DNA of 64,000 bases from Erythrobacter crassostreae. Its GTDB lineage: Bacteria; Pseudomonadota; Alphaproteobacteria; Sphingomonadales; Sphingomonadaceae. A program made the translations under genes and the position numbers. The DNA is taken from contig NZ_JAGSPC010000001.1 in the NCBI RefSeq assembly GCF_019204045.1, positions 1,736,001 through 1,800,000 on the forward strand, read 5' to 3'. The notes beneath the pieces were generated by a model, which saw nothing but the letters and a program-made list of their open reading frames with translations, was not told the origin of the DNA and searched no databases. Below are positions 8,919-18,373 of the stretch, in pieces (position 1 is the first letter of the stretch; the number at the start of each line of letters is the position of its first letter).

Positions 8919-9314
8919 TCAGCCACTCAGAAACTGGCTTAGTGCTTTTGTCGCGGTGCTTGGTGCGTTTTTTAGACCGGGAACAGCCTCCTCAAGTTGG
9001 GTTAAGTCGGCGATATCAGGCACCCGCTTCATCCTCCATTTGGGGAATGCACGATCTTTGATCGGGCTCCGGTCCAAGATTTCGACAGAATGATGGCGCG
9101 GATCGACTTTCAGTACAGCCATCAAGGCATCGACTGTGCTTGGATCACCTTCGAGAATCTGAAAAAATCGGTTTTTTGAAAAGCATAGGAATCCGGTCAG
9201 GTCACGGTCGGCATTCCTATTCGCGGAATCCGACACGATCTTGAATACTTCGCCTTGTGGGAGGTCGTCGGCCGCAACGCTTGTGTAAACGATCTGAATC
9301 ATACTTTTAGCCAT
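8919..9314 (-). CDS. BLUF-domain blue-light photoreceptor
   Basis: 131 residues, a single-domain BLUF protein. The flavin-site residues are all recognisable: Tyr10 (IVYTS), Asn34 (before DLTG), Gln52 (FFQILEG), and the Trp93/Met95 pair in AFPKWRM. BLUF domains bind FAD non-covalently and rearrange hydrogen bonds at Tyr/Gln on blue light; short versions act through a partner protein. About 20 residues follow the core and carry no effector domain. It sits between an intact holin gene and a holin remnant on the same strand. The partner is unknown. Confidence 0.93.
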   Translation of the reverse strand: MAKSMIQIVYTSVAADDLPQGEVFKIVSDSANRNADRDLTGFLCFSKNRFFQILEGDPSTVDALMAVLKVDPRHHSVEILDRSPIKDRAFPKWRMKRVPDIADLTQLEEAVPGLKNAPSTATKALSQFLSG

Positions 9315-9415
9315 GTCTTGTTAGCACGCGCCAAGTCTTGCTACCGCGTAACGTGTTTCCGCGATAAATTAGTAACTCAACACGCTTACGAAACCGATAA
9401 TCTGGTCCGCAGTGG

Positions 9416-9829
9416 TTACCGATCAACCCCCTTCACTTTACCCCACTGACGTGCGGCGGTGTAGCCGAGGTAGCCGGTGCCAAACAGCGCGTAGAGCGGT
9501 TCTGGCAACCCATTAAGGTATGAGTTCATCCCGCGCGCGATTTCTCCGGCGGCGGCGGGGTTGAAAGCGGCGAGGATGCCCATGGGCAGCGCCCACAGGA
9601 TCATCGCATACATGACATAGAGAAAGCTGGGACGGGCGCGGCTGGTCCATGGGTCTGCGGAATGGGCTTCTGCGACGATGGCTTGCAGCCGCGCCTCGAT
9701 CATCCGCATTTCCTGCGTGCCCTCCAGCTTGATTAGCTCAAGCTTGGCTTTAGCACGGGCTTCTTTGTCAGGGATGATCTTGTCGATGATCGAAGTGATC
9801 GGGCCGATAAGGGTTTCGAGAATGGCCAT
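9416..9829 (-). CDS. GTA-type three-TM holin family protein
   Basis: About 137 residues. A charged amphipathic N-terminal half (MAILETLIGPITSIIDKIIP, then a Lys/Glu-rich helix) is followed by PWTSRARPSFLYVMYAMIL and two hydrophobic stretches ending in GYTAARQWGKVKG. This matches the family of holins linked to release of gene transfer agents and prophages. They permeabilise the inner membrane so a murein hydrolase can act. The ATG at 9829 is chosen because TTGGAG lies 7 nt upstream. No hydrolase or capsid gene is adjacent, so it may be a stand-alone GTA accessory locus. Confidence 0.75.
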   Translation of the reverse strand: MAILETLIGPITSIIDKIIPDKEARAKAKLELIKLEGTQEMRMIEARLQAIVAEAHSADPWTSRARPSFLYVMYAMILWALPMGILAAFNPAAAGEIARGMNSYLNGLPEPLYALFGTGYLGYTAARQWGKVKGVDR

Positions 9830-9906
9830 GCGTTGCGCTCCAATAGAGGATGAGTCGCAAACACGAATAACCAATATGGTTCATGTAGGAAAATTGAGAA
9901 ACCGTT

Positions 9907-10797
9907 TCAGATTTCTCCCGCTTCCGTCAACAGTCTTTGCGCGAGCACAAGGTGGGGGCGGTCGAGCATGTTGCCATCCATCGATACGGTGCCAGCCCCC
10001 GGAGCATCGGCGAACGCCTGAATAACCGCGCGGGCTTGGTTCAGTTCTTCGGTGCTTGGCGTGAAGGCCTCGTTGATCGGGGCGACTTGCGCAGGGTGGA
10101 TCGCCAGCATCCCGCGGAAACCCTGTGCGCGCACGCTTCGGGCGCGCTGGCCGAGCTTTTCGAGATCGCGGAATTCGGGCTGTACCGTCTCAATTGGCGC
10201 GACGCCGGCTTTCACTGCGCCCAGCAGGCACAGGCTGCGCGCCATTTCATAGACGTGGGTGTATTCGCCGTCCGGCCCGCGTTGTTCACGTGCGCCCAGT
10301 TCACTCGATAGATCTTCCGCGCCCCAGCTCATCGCCACAAGGCGCGGCGTCCCGTCATAGGTTCCGGTGGTGAACATGGCGGCGGCTGTCTCGGTCACCA
10401 GAGCCGCAACTTTGATCGCGCCGATCTCCATACCCGCCGTCGCTTCGCGGGCGGACAGCATGGTATCAAGGCGCTCGACATCATGGCCGCCTTCTGCCTT
10501 TGGCAGGAAAATGCCGCCCGGACCCGCCGACACAACGGCATCCAGATCAGCCTCAGTCCAGTCGCCGGATAGCGGATTGACCCGTACCCAAACGCGCGAC
10601 CGGTCCGGCGCATCGGCAATCGCGGCAGCTACTTTTTCGCGGGCGGCTGCCTTGTTTTCTGGCGTCACAGAATCTTCGAGATCGAGCAGCGCGATATCGG
10701 CATCGCTTCCGATGGCTTTGCCCATCTTTTTGTCACTGTCGCCCGGGGCAAACAGCCACGAACGCATACGGGGAAGGAAGGCGGCGGTGTCGGTCAT
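9907..10797 (-). CDS. HpcH/HpaI aldolase/citrate lyase (CitE-like) CoA-ester lyase
   Basis: About 296 residues with the CitE-family opening MRSWLFAPGDSDKKMGKA, the LDLEDSVTPENK block, WVRVNPL, and FLPKAEGG. The AMSWGAEDLSSELGA segment carries the acidic metal ligand. Relatives cleave or form malyl-, citramalyl- or citryl-CoA; no other citrate lyase subunit is nearby, so a stand-alone malyl/citramalyl-CoA lyase type is more likely. Two in-frame ATGs lie 9 nt apart (10806 and 10797). AGAGG sits directly against the first, so the second is better spaced. Confidence 0.85.
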   Translation of the reverse strand: MTDTAAFLPRMRSWLFAPGDSDKKMGKAIGSDADIALLDLEDSVTPENKAAAREKVAAAIADAPDRSRVWVRVNPLSGDWTEADLDAVVSAGPGGIFLPKAEGGHDVERLDTMLSAREATAGMEIGAIKVAALVTETAAAMFTTGTYDGTPRLVAMSWGAEDLSSELGAREQRGPDGEYTHVYEMARSLCLLGAVKAGVAPIETVQPEFRDLEKLGQRARSVRAQGFRGMLAIHPAQVAPINEAFTPSTEELNQARAVIQAFADAPGAGTVSMDGNMLDRPHLVLAQRLLTEAGEI

Positions 10798-10851
10798 ATC
10801 AGTCATCCTCTTAACTCACCGAGTAAGCGGACGGAGAGTGCTGCGCAACTG

Positions 10852-12969
10852 CTAGAAAGAGCCTTCGATATCGAAGGAGTAGATCACGCCAAAGACACGG
10901 CGGCGCTCTTCTCGGGAGTCGACGATCCCATTGAGACGGTCTGTGAAAATAGTCCGGCTGAAATTGTCATTCTGATTGATCAGATTCCCCACGCGGAAAC
11001 GGGCGGTCATGCCCAGCACATCTTTGTGCTCGATAAATGCACGCGCGAAACCGGGCGCGTCCTCGCGCTGTGAAACTTCGCTGAGCCGCACATCGGCCCG
11101 ATTTTCGCTGAAGCGGTATGCTCCGCCCACGGCCCAATCAGAGCCGAAGAAATCCTTGCGCATTTCCACGTCGATCGTGAAGTTTCGAAAGCCAGAAATG
11201 TCGCGCGGCGTGCCGAAAAGCGGATCAAGTATCTCGCTGTCGGCCAATCGGAATTCCGCATCCAATCTCAGCCCGTTTACGCCAACAGGATCGAACAGAA
11301 GCGTAACCTCACCTTCGACGCCTTTGATGGTCGCTGCATCGATGTTGCCCGGGGCCTCACCGCCACCATCAATCGGGATCTGGTCAACAAAATCGCTCAA
11401 ATCTTCGTAGAAACCGCGCAGATTGATGGAGCCATACGCGCCAAGGCTTTGCGTCGCTTCCAATTCGAACAACCAGCTTTGCGGGGGGACGAGATCAGCA
11501 TTGGTAACATTTACTCGGTCTTGATTGAGGTCGGTGGATGCGATGAAGTCAAAGAAATTGAGCTGGCCGACAACACGCTCGACCCGGCCTGAAAGGTTCA
11601 GCATCTCGTTTGCTTTCCAATCGAGCGCGGCGAAGCCTTTCGGGCGAAAGAATGAGCGCGTCTGGCCAAGTGGACCGCTTTGGCTGATCGTTGAATATTC
11701 ACCGCCAACCGATAATTGCATTTGCAGACTATCTGCCAATGCGCGGCCATAAGTGACACTGCCCTCTGCGCGATCTTCCTCAACACGTGCGCTCGAACCG
11801 TCGAATTCCTCCGGTTGCAAAACACCGGCTGCGTCGCGCACTTCCAATGCAGATTCGATTTCGAGGGAGTTTTTCACCCCTTCAAGAGCAAACTGGATAT
11901 CGCCGCCCAATCCGCCGAAACCGTATTCGCCGCGAAGTATTGTTTCCGCCTCGTCAGCGTCGCGGACAAATAACGATCCCTCTGGCGAAGAGCCGTCGGC
12001 GAAGGTTGTGATTACCTCTGAAGAGGTCGGGCTGTCTTCGAACCGGCGATAACCGATCACTTTCAGCGTGCCGCCGCCAAGCCCGAAGCTGTAGTCGGCA
12101 CCGAATTCGTAGTTGAATTCGTCTTCTTTCGAAGTGAACAAGCGAAAGCGATCAGCCGGGCAAATGGTGCCGGTGCGAACCGAAGTCTCGCTGCGGTCAA
12201 ACAGGTTTGCGGCGATGCTTCCGGTCAGATTCAGGATGTTGCCGTTGTTCGCTGTGCGAGCAAAGGAGCCGGATAGACTTGGCCGGTCGGAGACGAATTT
12301 CGATTGTTCGTCCCGCGTATCAATGAGGACGTCAGCCGCATCAAAGACCTGTTCAATGCCTTCATTTCCGCGCCGACCTGCATCGTTTTCGAAGCTTAGC
12401 GTCCATTCGGTTTTCTCACCGCCGCCAGCAAGAGAGATTTGACCATCACCCCATCTGAAAGGGACGCCGAAGCTGCGCCATTCGGCAGAATAGCGGAATT
12501 GTCCGTTGATGCCGCCGGTTGATTTGGTGACAACGTTAAGCACCTGACCGGAAAGCCCGCCAATATCGAGGCTGGCGCCATCAACAATTTCGAGGCGGAC
12601 GACTTCTTCAACAGGGATACGCCGCAACGCTTCGACAGGGCCATTGGATTTGCCGGAGATGCGCTGACCGTTGATAATAACGTTGGTGCTTGCCTGGCCA
12701 AGCCCGCGTCCACCGTCATCCGATTGGATAGAGAAACCGGGTATTTGCTGCGCCATGTCGAGTGCGTTGCGCGGGGCGAACCGTTCAAAATCAGCGGGTG
12801 CGAACACACGCCGTGTGCGAGCAGATTCGGTCTCTGCTGACCCTTCCTGTGCGGCTGCTGCGCTATCTTCGCTGCCAACAGTATCGACGCGCACTTCATC
12901 TTCCGCTGAAAGCGGTGCAGCGATGCAGGCAGCCGCTGCCGTCGAAATCAGAATGGATCGATATTTCAT
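10852..12969 (-). CDS. TonB-dependent outer membrane receptor
   Basis: About 705 residues. A signal peptide (KYRSILISTAAAACIAAPLSA) is followed by a plug domain with NALDMAQQIPGFSIQ, NVIINGQR and IEIVDGA-like blocks at about 60-160, then a long beta-rich barrel ending in the aromatic residue of GSF. It would import a substrate across the outer membrane using TonB energy; the ligand cannot be told from sequence. The ATG at 12969 is chosen for the signal peptide. It is separated from the CitE-like gene by about 55 bp and may be co-transcribed with it. Confidence 0.9.
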   Translation of the reverse strand: MKYRSILISTAAAACIAAPLSAEDEVRVDTVGSEDSAAAAQEGSAETESARTRRVFAPADFERFAPRNALDMAQQIPGFSIQSDDGGRGLGQASTNVIINGQRISGKSNGPVEALRRIPVEEVVRLEIVDGASLDIGGLSGQVLNVVTKSTGGINGQFRYSAEWRSFGVPFRWGDGQISLAGGGEKTEWTLSFENDAGRRGNEGIEQVFDAADVLIDTRDEQSKFVSDRPSLSGSFARTANNGNILNLTGSIAANLFDRSETSVRTGTICPADRFRLFTSKEDEFNYEFGADYSFGLGGGTLKVIGYRRFEDSPTSSEVITTFADGSSPEGSLFVRDADEAETILRGEYGFGGLGGDIQFALEGVKNSLEIESALEVRDAAGVLQPEEFDGSSARVEEDRAEGSVTYGRALADSLQMQLSVGGEYSTISQSGPLGQTRSFFRPKGFAALDWKANEMLNLSGRVERVVGQLNFFDFIASTDLNQDRVNVTNADLVPPQSWLFELEATQSLGAYGSINLRGFYEDLSDFVDQIPIDGGGEAPGNIDAATIKGVEGEVTLLFDPVGVNGLRLDAEFRLADSEILDPLFGTPRDISGFRNFTIDVEMRKDFFGSDWAVGGAYRFSENRADVRLSEVSQREDAPGFARAFIEHKDVLGMTARFRVGNLINQNDNFSRTIFTDRLNGIVDSREERRRVFGVIYSFDIEGSF

Positions 12970-13082
12970 GTGACGTGACAACGTCAGTCCCCCGCGCAAG
13001 TTCCGTGCTGCCAGTTGAACAAAAATTGCCTAGCAGCAATCGCCTTGCGGCGAGCGTATGTCTCAGTTCGATGAAACTCCAC

Positions 13083-13159
13083 TGGTCGGGAAGACAGGAT
13101 TCGAACCTGCGACCCCCACACCCCCAGTGTGATGCGCTACCAGGCTGCGCTACTTCCCG
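13083..13159 (-). tRNA. tRNA-Pro(GGG)
   Basis: The minus strand forms a 77-nt cloverleaf. The acceptor CGGGAAG pairs with CTTCCCG, the D arm is GCGC/GCGC, and the anticodon arm TCACA-CTGGGGG-TGTGG gives anticodon GGG. The T arm is GCAGG-TTCGAAT-CCTGT, and discriminator A plus CCA is encoded. It lies between the TonB receptor and yajC. Confidence 0.95.
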
Positions 13160-13440
13160 ATCCGGTGGAGGCGCGCCGTATAGGGCGGGGGGCAGGGGCA
13201 TGCAAGCATGATTGCGCCTTCAGCAATCTTGCGGTCGCCACATCGATTTTCCACCGACCCTTACATCATGTATCCGCCGGTTGATTGCGGGGCGCTTGCA
13301 ATGCTGCTACGCGCGCCCACTTACATGGGATAAGGGAGGGCGAGCGGGCGCATTATTCGCGCAGCGTTCATTCTACCCCCGATACTGACACATCAATTGG
13401 ACGCCGCACTCGCGTCCGCATTTGCAAGGTTCGACAGGGC

Positions 13441-13776
13441 ATGATTGATATTTTAGCTGCAGCTGGCGGGGCAGCCACAGGATCAGGCGGCCCCATGGGC
13501 TTCATACTCAGCCTGCTGCCGTGGATCGGCATTTTTGGCATTTTCTGGTTTTTGATTTTCCGTCCTCAGATGAAAAAGCAGAAAGAGCATCAGGAGCGCA
13601 TTGGCGGCCTGAAAAAAGGTGATCAGGTTGTGACCCAAGGTGGCCTTGTCGGAAAAGTCGTCAAAGTTGATGACACCTATGTCGAGATTGATCTTGCGAA
13701 AGATGTGCGCGTGAAAGCGGTAAAGCACACTATCGGCGATATCATCCCGCCCGGCGGCAAAGCCGCAAACGATTAA
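13441..13776 (+). CDS. yajC: Sec translocon accessory subunit YajC
   Basis: 111 residues with a Gly/Ala-rich N-terminus and one transmembrane helix (GFILSLLPWIGIFGIFWFLI). The family signature FRPQMKKQKEH is followed by the soluble domain (GDQVVTQGGLVGKVVKV...). YajC associates with SecDF at the inner membrane. The ATG at 13441 gives the usual length although the frame is open further upstream. It is the first gene of a yajC-secD-secF operon, 37 bp before secD. Confidence 0.95.
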   Translation: MIDILAAAGGAATGSGGPMGFILSLLPWIGIFGIFWFLIFRPQMKKQKEHQERIGGLKKGDQVVTQGGLVGKVVKVDDTYVEIDLAKDVRVKAVKHTIGDIIPPGGKAAND

Positions 13777-13813
13777 TCGCGATCATTTAGAACAAGACTG
13801 AGAACACGCGGCA

Positions 13814-15412
13814 ATGCTCGATTTCCCTCTTTGGAAGAAGATTATGCTGTGGGGTATCACCCTCGCAGCGGCACTGATGGCACTGCCTTCGTTGTTCAAT
13901 GCAGGCGGCGCCGAATGGCCCGATGCCTTGCCGGAACCGACGGTCAATCTGGGTCTCGACCTTGCGGGTGGTTCGCACCTCCTGCTTGAAGGCGATATTT
14001 CTTCTGTCGCGGCGCAGCGGCTTGAGAATATGGAAGAGGCCGTCCGTCAGGCGATGCGGAACGCGGAGCCGCGTATCCGGATCGGTGATGTTTCGACAGC
14101 AAATGATCGGCTGTCGTTCATGCTGAACGAAGCGAGCGAAATTGACCGTGCTCGCGGCATTCTGGAACCGCTGATGCAGGGGCCGGATCTTGTCCGCGAA
14201 TGGGATCTGGAAGTCGTTGATGGCCAGCGCATGGTTCTGATCCCGACCCAAAGCGGTATCGATAATGCTCTGAACAGCGCGATGGAAAGCGCCGTCGAAG
14301 TTGTTCGCATCCGTATCGACAAACTCGGCACGCGTGAGCCGACGATCCTGCGGCAGGGCGATACCCGCATCGTTGTTCAGGTGCCGGGTCTTGATGATCC
14401 GCAGGCTCTCAAAGAGTTGCTTGGCGAGACCGCGCAGCTTGAGTTTAAATTGGTCGACCAGAATGCTCTGCCAAGCAACGTTCAAGCCGGCATTGCGCCT
14501 CCAGGAAGCCAGATTTTCCCATATGCTGCTGGTACCGATTTCGAGGGTCAGTCGGTTGCGGTGCGCCGCCTCGGCGGTATTCGCGGGGATCGTCTGACTG
14601 GCGCAACCGCTGGCAATGATCCGCAGACCAACGAAAACGTCGTCAATATCCAGTTCGATGTTCAGGGGGGCACACGTTTCTGTACGCTAACACGCGAGAA
14701 CGTGAATAAGCCGTTCGCCATCATCTTGGATGAAGAGGTGCTTTCTGCACCGAACATCAATGAGCCAATCTGTGGTGGTTCCGCGCAAATCTCCGGCAAT
14801 TTCAATGCGGACTCGGCTGCGAAGCTGTCCATTCAGCTGGGATCAGGCGCGCTGCCATTGCCGCTGACCGTGGTTGAGGAGCGCACAGTAAGCGCCGAGC
14901 TTGGCGCGGACTCGATCCAGCGCGGCCTGCTTGCGATGCTGATTGGTAGTATCGCCGTCGTTGTTCTGATGATCGCCACCTATGGCCGGTTCGGCGTTTA
15001 TGCGACGATCGCCTTGGTCTTCAACGTCCTGATGCTGCTCGGCATTATGGCCTTCGCTAACAGCACGCTCACATTGCCGGGCATTGCCGGTTTCGTACTG
15101 ACAATCGGTGCCGCGGTTGATGCCAACGTGCTGATCAACGAACGAATACGCGAAGAGCGCAAACGAGGCAGGCGAGTGATCGCTGCTGTCGAGAACGGTT
15201 ATAAAGAAGCCAGCCGCGCGATTTACGATGCGAACATCACGAACTTCATTTCGGCCTGTTTGCTTGGCTATTTCGGGTCTGGCCCGATCCGCGGATTTGC
15301 CGTTGTTCTGATCATCGGCCTGTTCACCAGCGTCTTCACCGCGCTTCCGCTGACCCGTATGTGGGTGAGTGGATGGCTGCGCAAGACACGCCCTAACGAC
15401 ATCAACGTTTGA
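13814..15412 (+). CDS. secD: Protein translocase subunit SecD
   Basis: 532 residues. It has one N-terminal helix, a large periplasmic P1 region containing GLDLAGGSHLLLE and VEVVRIRIDKLGTREPTI, and five C-terminal transmembrane helices with the PGIAGFVLTIGAAVDANVLINERIREE block typical of the RND-like SecD/SecF family. SecDF uses the proton gradient to complete preprotein export. It lies between yajC and secF, with 13 bp to secF. Confidence 0.97.
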   Translation: MLDFPLWKKIMLWGITLAAALMALPSLFNAGGAEWPDALPEPTVNLGLDLAGGSHLLLEGDISSVAAQRLENMEEAVRQAMRNAEPRIRIGDVSTANDRLSFMLNEASEIDRARGILEPLMQGPDLVREWDLEVVDGQRMVLIPTQSGIDNALNSAMESAVEVVRIRIDKLGTREPTILRQGDTRIVVQVPGLDDPQALKELLGETAQLEFKLVDQNALPSNVQAGIAPPGSQIFPYAAGTDFEGQSVAVRRLGGIRGDRLTGATAGNDPQTNENVVNIQFDVQGGTRFCTLTRENVNKPFAIILDEEVLSAPNINEPICGGSAQISGNFNADSAAKLSIQLGSGALPLPLTVVEERTVSAELGADSIQRGLLAMLIGSIAVVVLMIATYGRFGVYATIALVFNVLMLLGIMAFANSTLTLPGIAGFVLTIGAAVDANVLINERIREERKRGRRVIAAVENGYKEASRAIYDANITNFISACLLGYFGSGPIRGFAVVLIIGLFTSVFTALPLTRMWVSGWLRKTRPNDINV

Positions 15413-15425
15413 GGAGGGACACGAA

Positions 15426-16430
15426 ATGAAACTGCTCAAACTCGTCCCCGCTGACACCAATATCAAATTCCTGAAACTGCGTGTCCCGTTCTTCGTGGTC
15501 AGCATGCTTCTGATCGTCGCAAGCTGGGCTGCTGTGTTTACGCAAGGCCTCAATTACGGTGTCGATTTCGCCGGCGGTCAGGAAGTTCAACTTACGTTTG
15601 AAGGACTGGATCAGGCGCCTGTGGCCGATCTTCGCGATAAGGTTGCTGGCCTTGGCTACGGCACCCCCGTGGTTCAGGAATTTGGTGCGCCAAACATCGT
15701 ATCCATTCGCGTGCCGCTGCCGGAAGAAGTTGAAGCCACACCCGGCGCTGCGACTGAAATCGGCAACGAAGTTATCGCGCTGATCGAAGCCGAATATTCC
15801 GATGTCCGGACAGATGGCAACAACACCGTTTCGGGCAAGGTTGCAGAGGAGTTTCGCTCAGCTGCCGTCCTCGCTCTTGCCATCGCGATGCTGGGTGTGG
15901 CGATGTATATCTGGATCCGGTTCGAATGGCAGTTTGGCGTTGGCGCATTGTTTGCGCTCTTCCACGATGTCTCGATTACGCTCGGTATATTTGCGGTCTT
16001 CCAGCTGGAGTTCAGCCTACAGATCATCGCTGCGATCCTTGCGATCATCGGCTATTCATTGAACGATACAATCGTCGTATTTGACCGTATCCGCGAGAAC
16101 CTGAAAAAATTCCGCAAGATGCCGCTGCCAGAGCTGCTCGACTTGTCGATCAACGAAACGCTGGCGCGGACGGTGATGACATCGCTGACGCTGCTGGTTG
16201 CGTTGCTGCCGCTATTGATGTTTGGCCCGGCGAGCCTGTTTGGCCTTGTGCTTGCGATTACTGTCGGACTGTTTGTCGGTACCTATTCCAGCGTCTACCT
16301 CGCTGCGCCGATCCTGATCTGGCTGGGCGTGACATCGGACAGCTTTGTCCCGCAGGAAACCGAGGCGGACATTCAGGAGCGTAAGGCCCGTGAAGGTGGT
16401 CAGGCGAAACCGGCGACGCCCATCGAATAA
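15426..16430 (+). CDS. secF: Protein translocase subunit SecF
   Basis: 334 residues with an N-terminal helix, the GVDFAGGQEVQL block, and the late conserved YSLNDTIVVFDRIREN and NETLARTVMTS motifs, followed by three hydrophobic helices. It is the partner of SecD. GGAGG lies just before the ATG at 15426. Its last 31 bp overlap the 3' end of the glycosyltransferase gene on the other strand. Confidence 0.97.
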   Translation: MKLLKLVPADTNIKFLKLRVPFFVVSMLLIVASWAAVFTQGLNYGVDFAGGQEVQLTFEGLDQAPVADLRDKVAGLGYGTPVVQEFGAPNIVSIRVPLPEEVEATPGAATEIGNEVIALIEAEYSDVRTDGNNTVSGKVAEEFRSAAVLALAIAMLGVAMYIWIRFEWQFGVGALFALFHDVSITLGIFAVFQLEFSLQIIAAILAIIGYSLNDTIVVFDRIRENLKKFRKMPLPELLDLSINETLARTVMTSLTLLVALLPLLMFGPASLFGLVLAITVGLFVGTYSSVYLAAPILIWLGVTSDSFVPQETEADIQERKAREGGQAKPATPIE

Positions 16431-17587
16431 TCGGCGAGCTGCTCTGCGTGGCTTTCCCAGCTGAAATGTTCGACCAGCGCAGCAACGTCCTGCGGATTGG
16501 GCGGCGCGTTGAGAACCGCGTTCACAGCCTCTGCCACGGCCTCTGGCGTGCGTTCGGATAGCAACCGGCCTGCGGTTTCATTGACGATCAATTCGCGCGC
16601 ACCGCCGACATCTGTGGTGACGACGGGCGTACCGCAAGCGAGCGCCTCAACCCACGCATTGGCGAGCCCCTCATTTTCTGTCGGGAGCACCATAACGTCC
16701 GCCGCAGACAGGATCAGTGGTAGTAAGTCATGATCGATCGATCCGGTGAAATGGACCCTGTCTGCCACACCGGTTTCGCGAGCGATCGCGCGGCATTTTG
16801 CCTCATCCTCGCCTTTCCCAACCAGCACCAATCGTGCGCCTTCGATAGCGGGAAGGGCTGCGATTGCATGATCCTGACCCTTGCGACCGGTAAGCGCGCC
16901 AACACAGGCGAGCATGGGCACATTGTCTGGCAAATCAAAGCCAAGTTCCTGGCTGACCTGACTGCGCAATTGTGTGTGATCAAGCGGTCGAAATCGGTCC
17001 CTATCGAGCCCAGTATAGTGCACAACGGCGTCTTCAGCGGGCAGGCCAAGAGCGATCATCTCACGCTTTAAAGCCGCGCTCACCGCGAGAAGACCGGTTG
17101 CCTCCTCGGCGGCCTCTCGCATCTGCTCCAATGCGAAGTCCTGATGCCCCCAATAGGTGATATCGCTGCCACGCGCCTTGATCGAAAGAGGGATGCCCAT
17201 GGCCTTGGCAACGATTGCGGCGGCGGGGCCATCGGGGAAGAAGAATTGCGCGTCCAGCAGATCAATTGGATGCTCGGCATGGATCGCTTCAACCACTGGA
17301 AGGATTGCTTTGGCGATGTTCGCAGCGTTACGCCGCGCGCCGACTTTGGGGATCAGCGTGAAGCGCGGGCGGTGGACCGGTATACCCTCTTCGATCGCAA
17401 GCGGTTCCAAATCGGCCAGCGCGCGGTATCGGCCAAAGATCACCGGTGGCAGACCGATCGGGTTGACGACGGTCACCTGCCAATCATCGCGCCGTGCCAA
17501 TCCTTCCAATGAGCGCGCCACGAAAGTCCCGAAACGCGGGTTCGCCGCATTTGGGTATAGCGTGCTGAGTGAAAGGATGTGTTTCAA
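16400..17587 (-). CDS. Glycosyltransferase family 4 (GT-B) protein
   Basis: About 395 residues. An N-terminal Rossmann half begins HILSLSTLYPNAANPRFGTFV. The C-terminal half contains the GT4 nucleotide-sugar block: LACVGALTGRKGQDHAI, LVLVGKGEDE, and the E-x7-E region VLPTENEGLANAWVEALACGTPVV. It would transfer a sugar from an NDP donor, probably in exopolysaccharide or surface glycan synthesis. The TTG at 17587 is preferred because AAAGGA lies 6 nt upstream; an alternative TTG at 17626 has no visible ribosome site. Its end overlaps secF by 31 bp. Confidence 0.88.
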   Translation of the reverse strand: MKHILSLSTLYPNAANPRFGTFVARSLEGLARRDDWQVTVVNPIGLPPVIFGRYRALADLEPLAIEEGIPVHRPRFTLIPKVGARRNAANIAKAILPVVEAIHAEHPIDLLDAQFFFPDGPAAAIVAKAMGIPLSIKARGSDITYWGHQDFALEQMREAAEEATGLLAVSAALKREMIALGLPAEDAVVHYTGLDRDRFRPLDHTQLRSQVSQELGFDLPDNVPMLACVGALTGRKGQDHAIAALPAIEGARLVLVGKGEDEAKCRAIARETGVADRVHFTGSIDHDLLPLILSAADVMVLPTENEGLANAWVEALACGTPVVTTDVGGARELIVNETAGRLLSERTPEAVAEAVNAVLNAPPNPQDVAALVEHFSWESHAEQLADYSMGVAGFA

Positions 17588-17681
17588 TTTCGATCCTTTG
17601 ACGAGACCCGCGATGATCGCAGGCAATCCGGTAAGAAGCGCGAAACAAACGCAGTTAAAACACCGGTATGGTTGAATGGCT

Positions 17682-18263
17682 TCACAACGGGCGCACCAGC
17701 ATTACGGCGACCGCAATCCAGAGGGGATTATCCACCACCTGTTGTTTTTGCCCAGCGCCGGGTGGCAACAATCCGACGAGCGTGCCTCTCCGGTCGATCA
17801 GCCGCCCGAATGTAAAGCGCCCGCCGGGCCGCGGCACCAGACAGTCGCGATTGATTGCCTCACCAGCATCCTCCGGATTCAATTGACGCAGCCAGACAAG
17901 ATCACCGGGGCGAAATTCCCCCGTGCTTTCCTGCACATTCATCACCATCAGCGGGCTTTCGCCTGATTGTGAGGCGAGATCGGTGGGCAGCACCGCTTCG
18001 CGCGGGCTATCCAGCGCCTCTGCACCGGCACCGCTCAATTGCGCCACAATTTGCGGCTGCGGGCTATCCTCTGATCGTACGAGGCTTTCGGGATCAACCC
18101 CCAAAGCAGCCCCGATTCTGTCCATCCATTTGATCGAAAGGTTGCGCATTCCCGTCTCCAACCGGCCAATGGTCTGGGCGGTTGTGGGCGGGTCGCAGGC
18201 CTCGGCCAGTTCGGCCAAGGTCAAACCTTTGGCCTTTCGAATGTCGCGAATTCGGTTAATCAA
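17682..18263 (-). CDS. XRE-family HTH regulator with C-terminal sensor-like region
   Basis: 193 residues. The N-terminal Cro/CI-type HTH (IRDIRKAKGLTLAELAEACD, then TIGRLETGMRNLS) occupies about 1-62. The rest (about 85-190) resembles the peptidase-like half of S24/LexA-type repressors: GESPLMVMNV, RPGDLVWLRQ, RDCLVPRPGGRFTFGRLI. No clear Ser-Lys catalytic dyad can be assigned. It uses a TTG start, supported by GGAG 7 nt upstream. It is divergent from the DUF6456 gene, with the shared promoter region at 18264-18373. Confidence 0.75.
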   Translation of the reverse strand: MINRIRDIRKAKGLTLAELAEACDPPTTAQTIGRLETGMRNLSIKWMDRIGAALGVDPESLVRSEDSPQPQIVAQLSGAGAEALDSPREAVLPTDLASQSGESPLMVMNVQESTGEFRPGDLVWLRQLNPEDAGEAINRDCLVPRPGGRFTFGRLIDRRGTLVGLLPPGAGQKQQVVDNPLWIAVAVMLVRPL

Positions 18264-18373
18264 TGACCTGCTCCATGACTCAATGAACCAATTTGGTAAT
18301 TTCTCACTTTCCTACACCTGCGGACGCAATGCAAGTCTGTTATCACCTATTCGGTAAAAGTGGAGCGAGTAAT

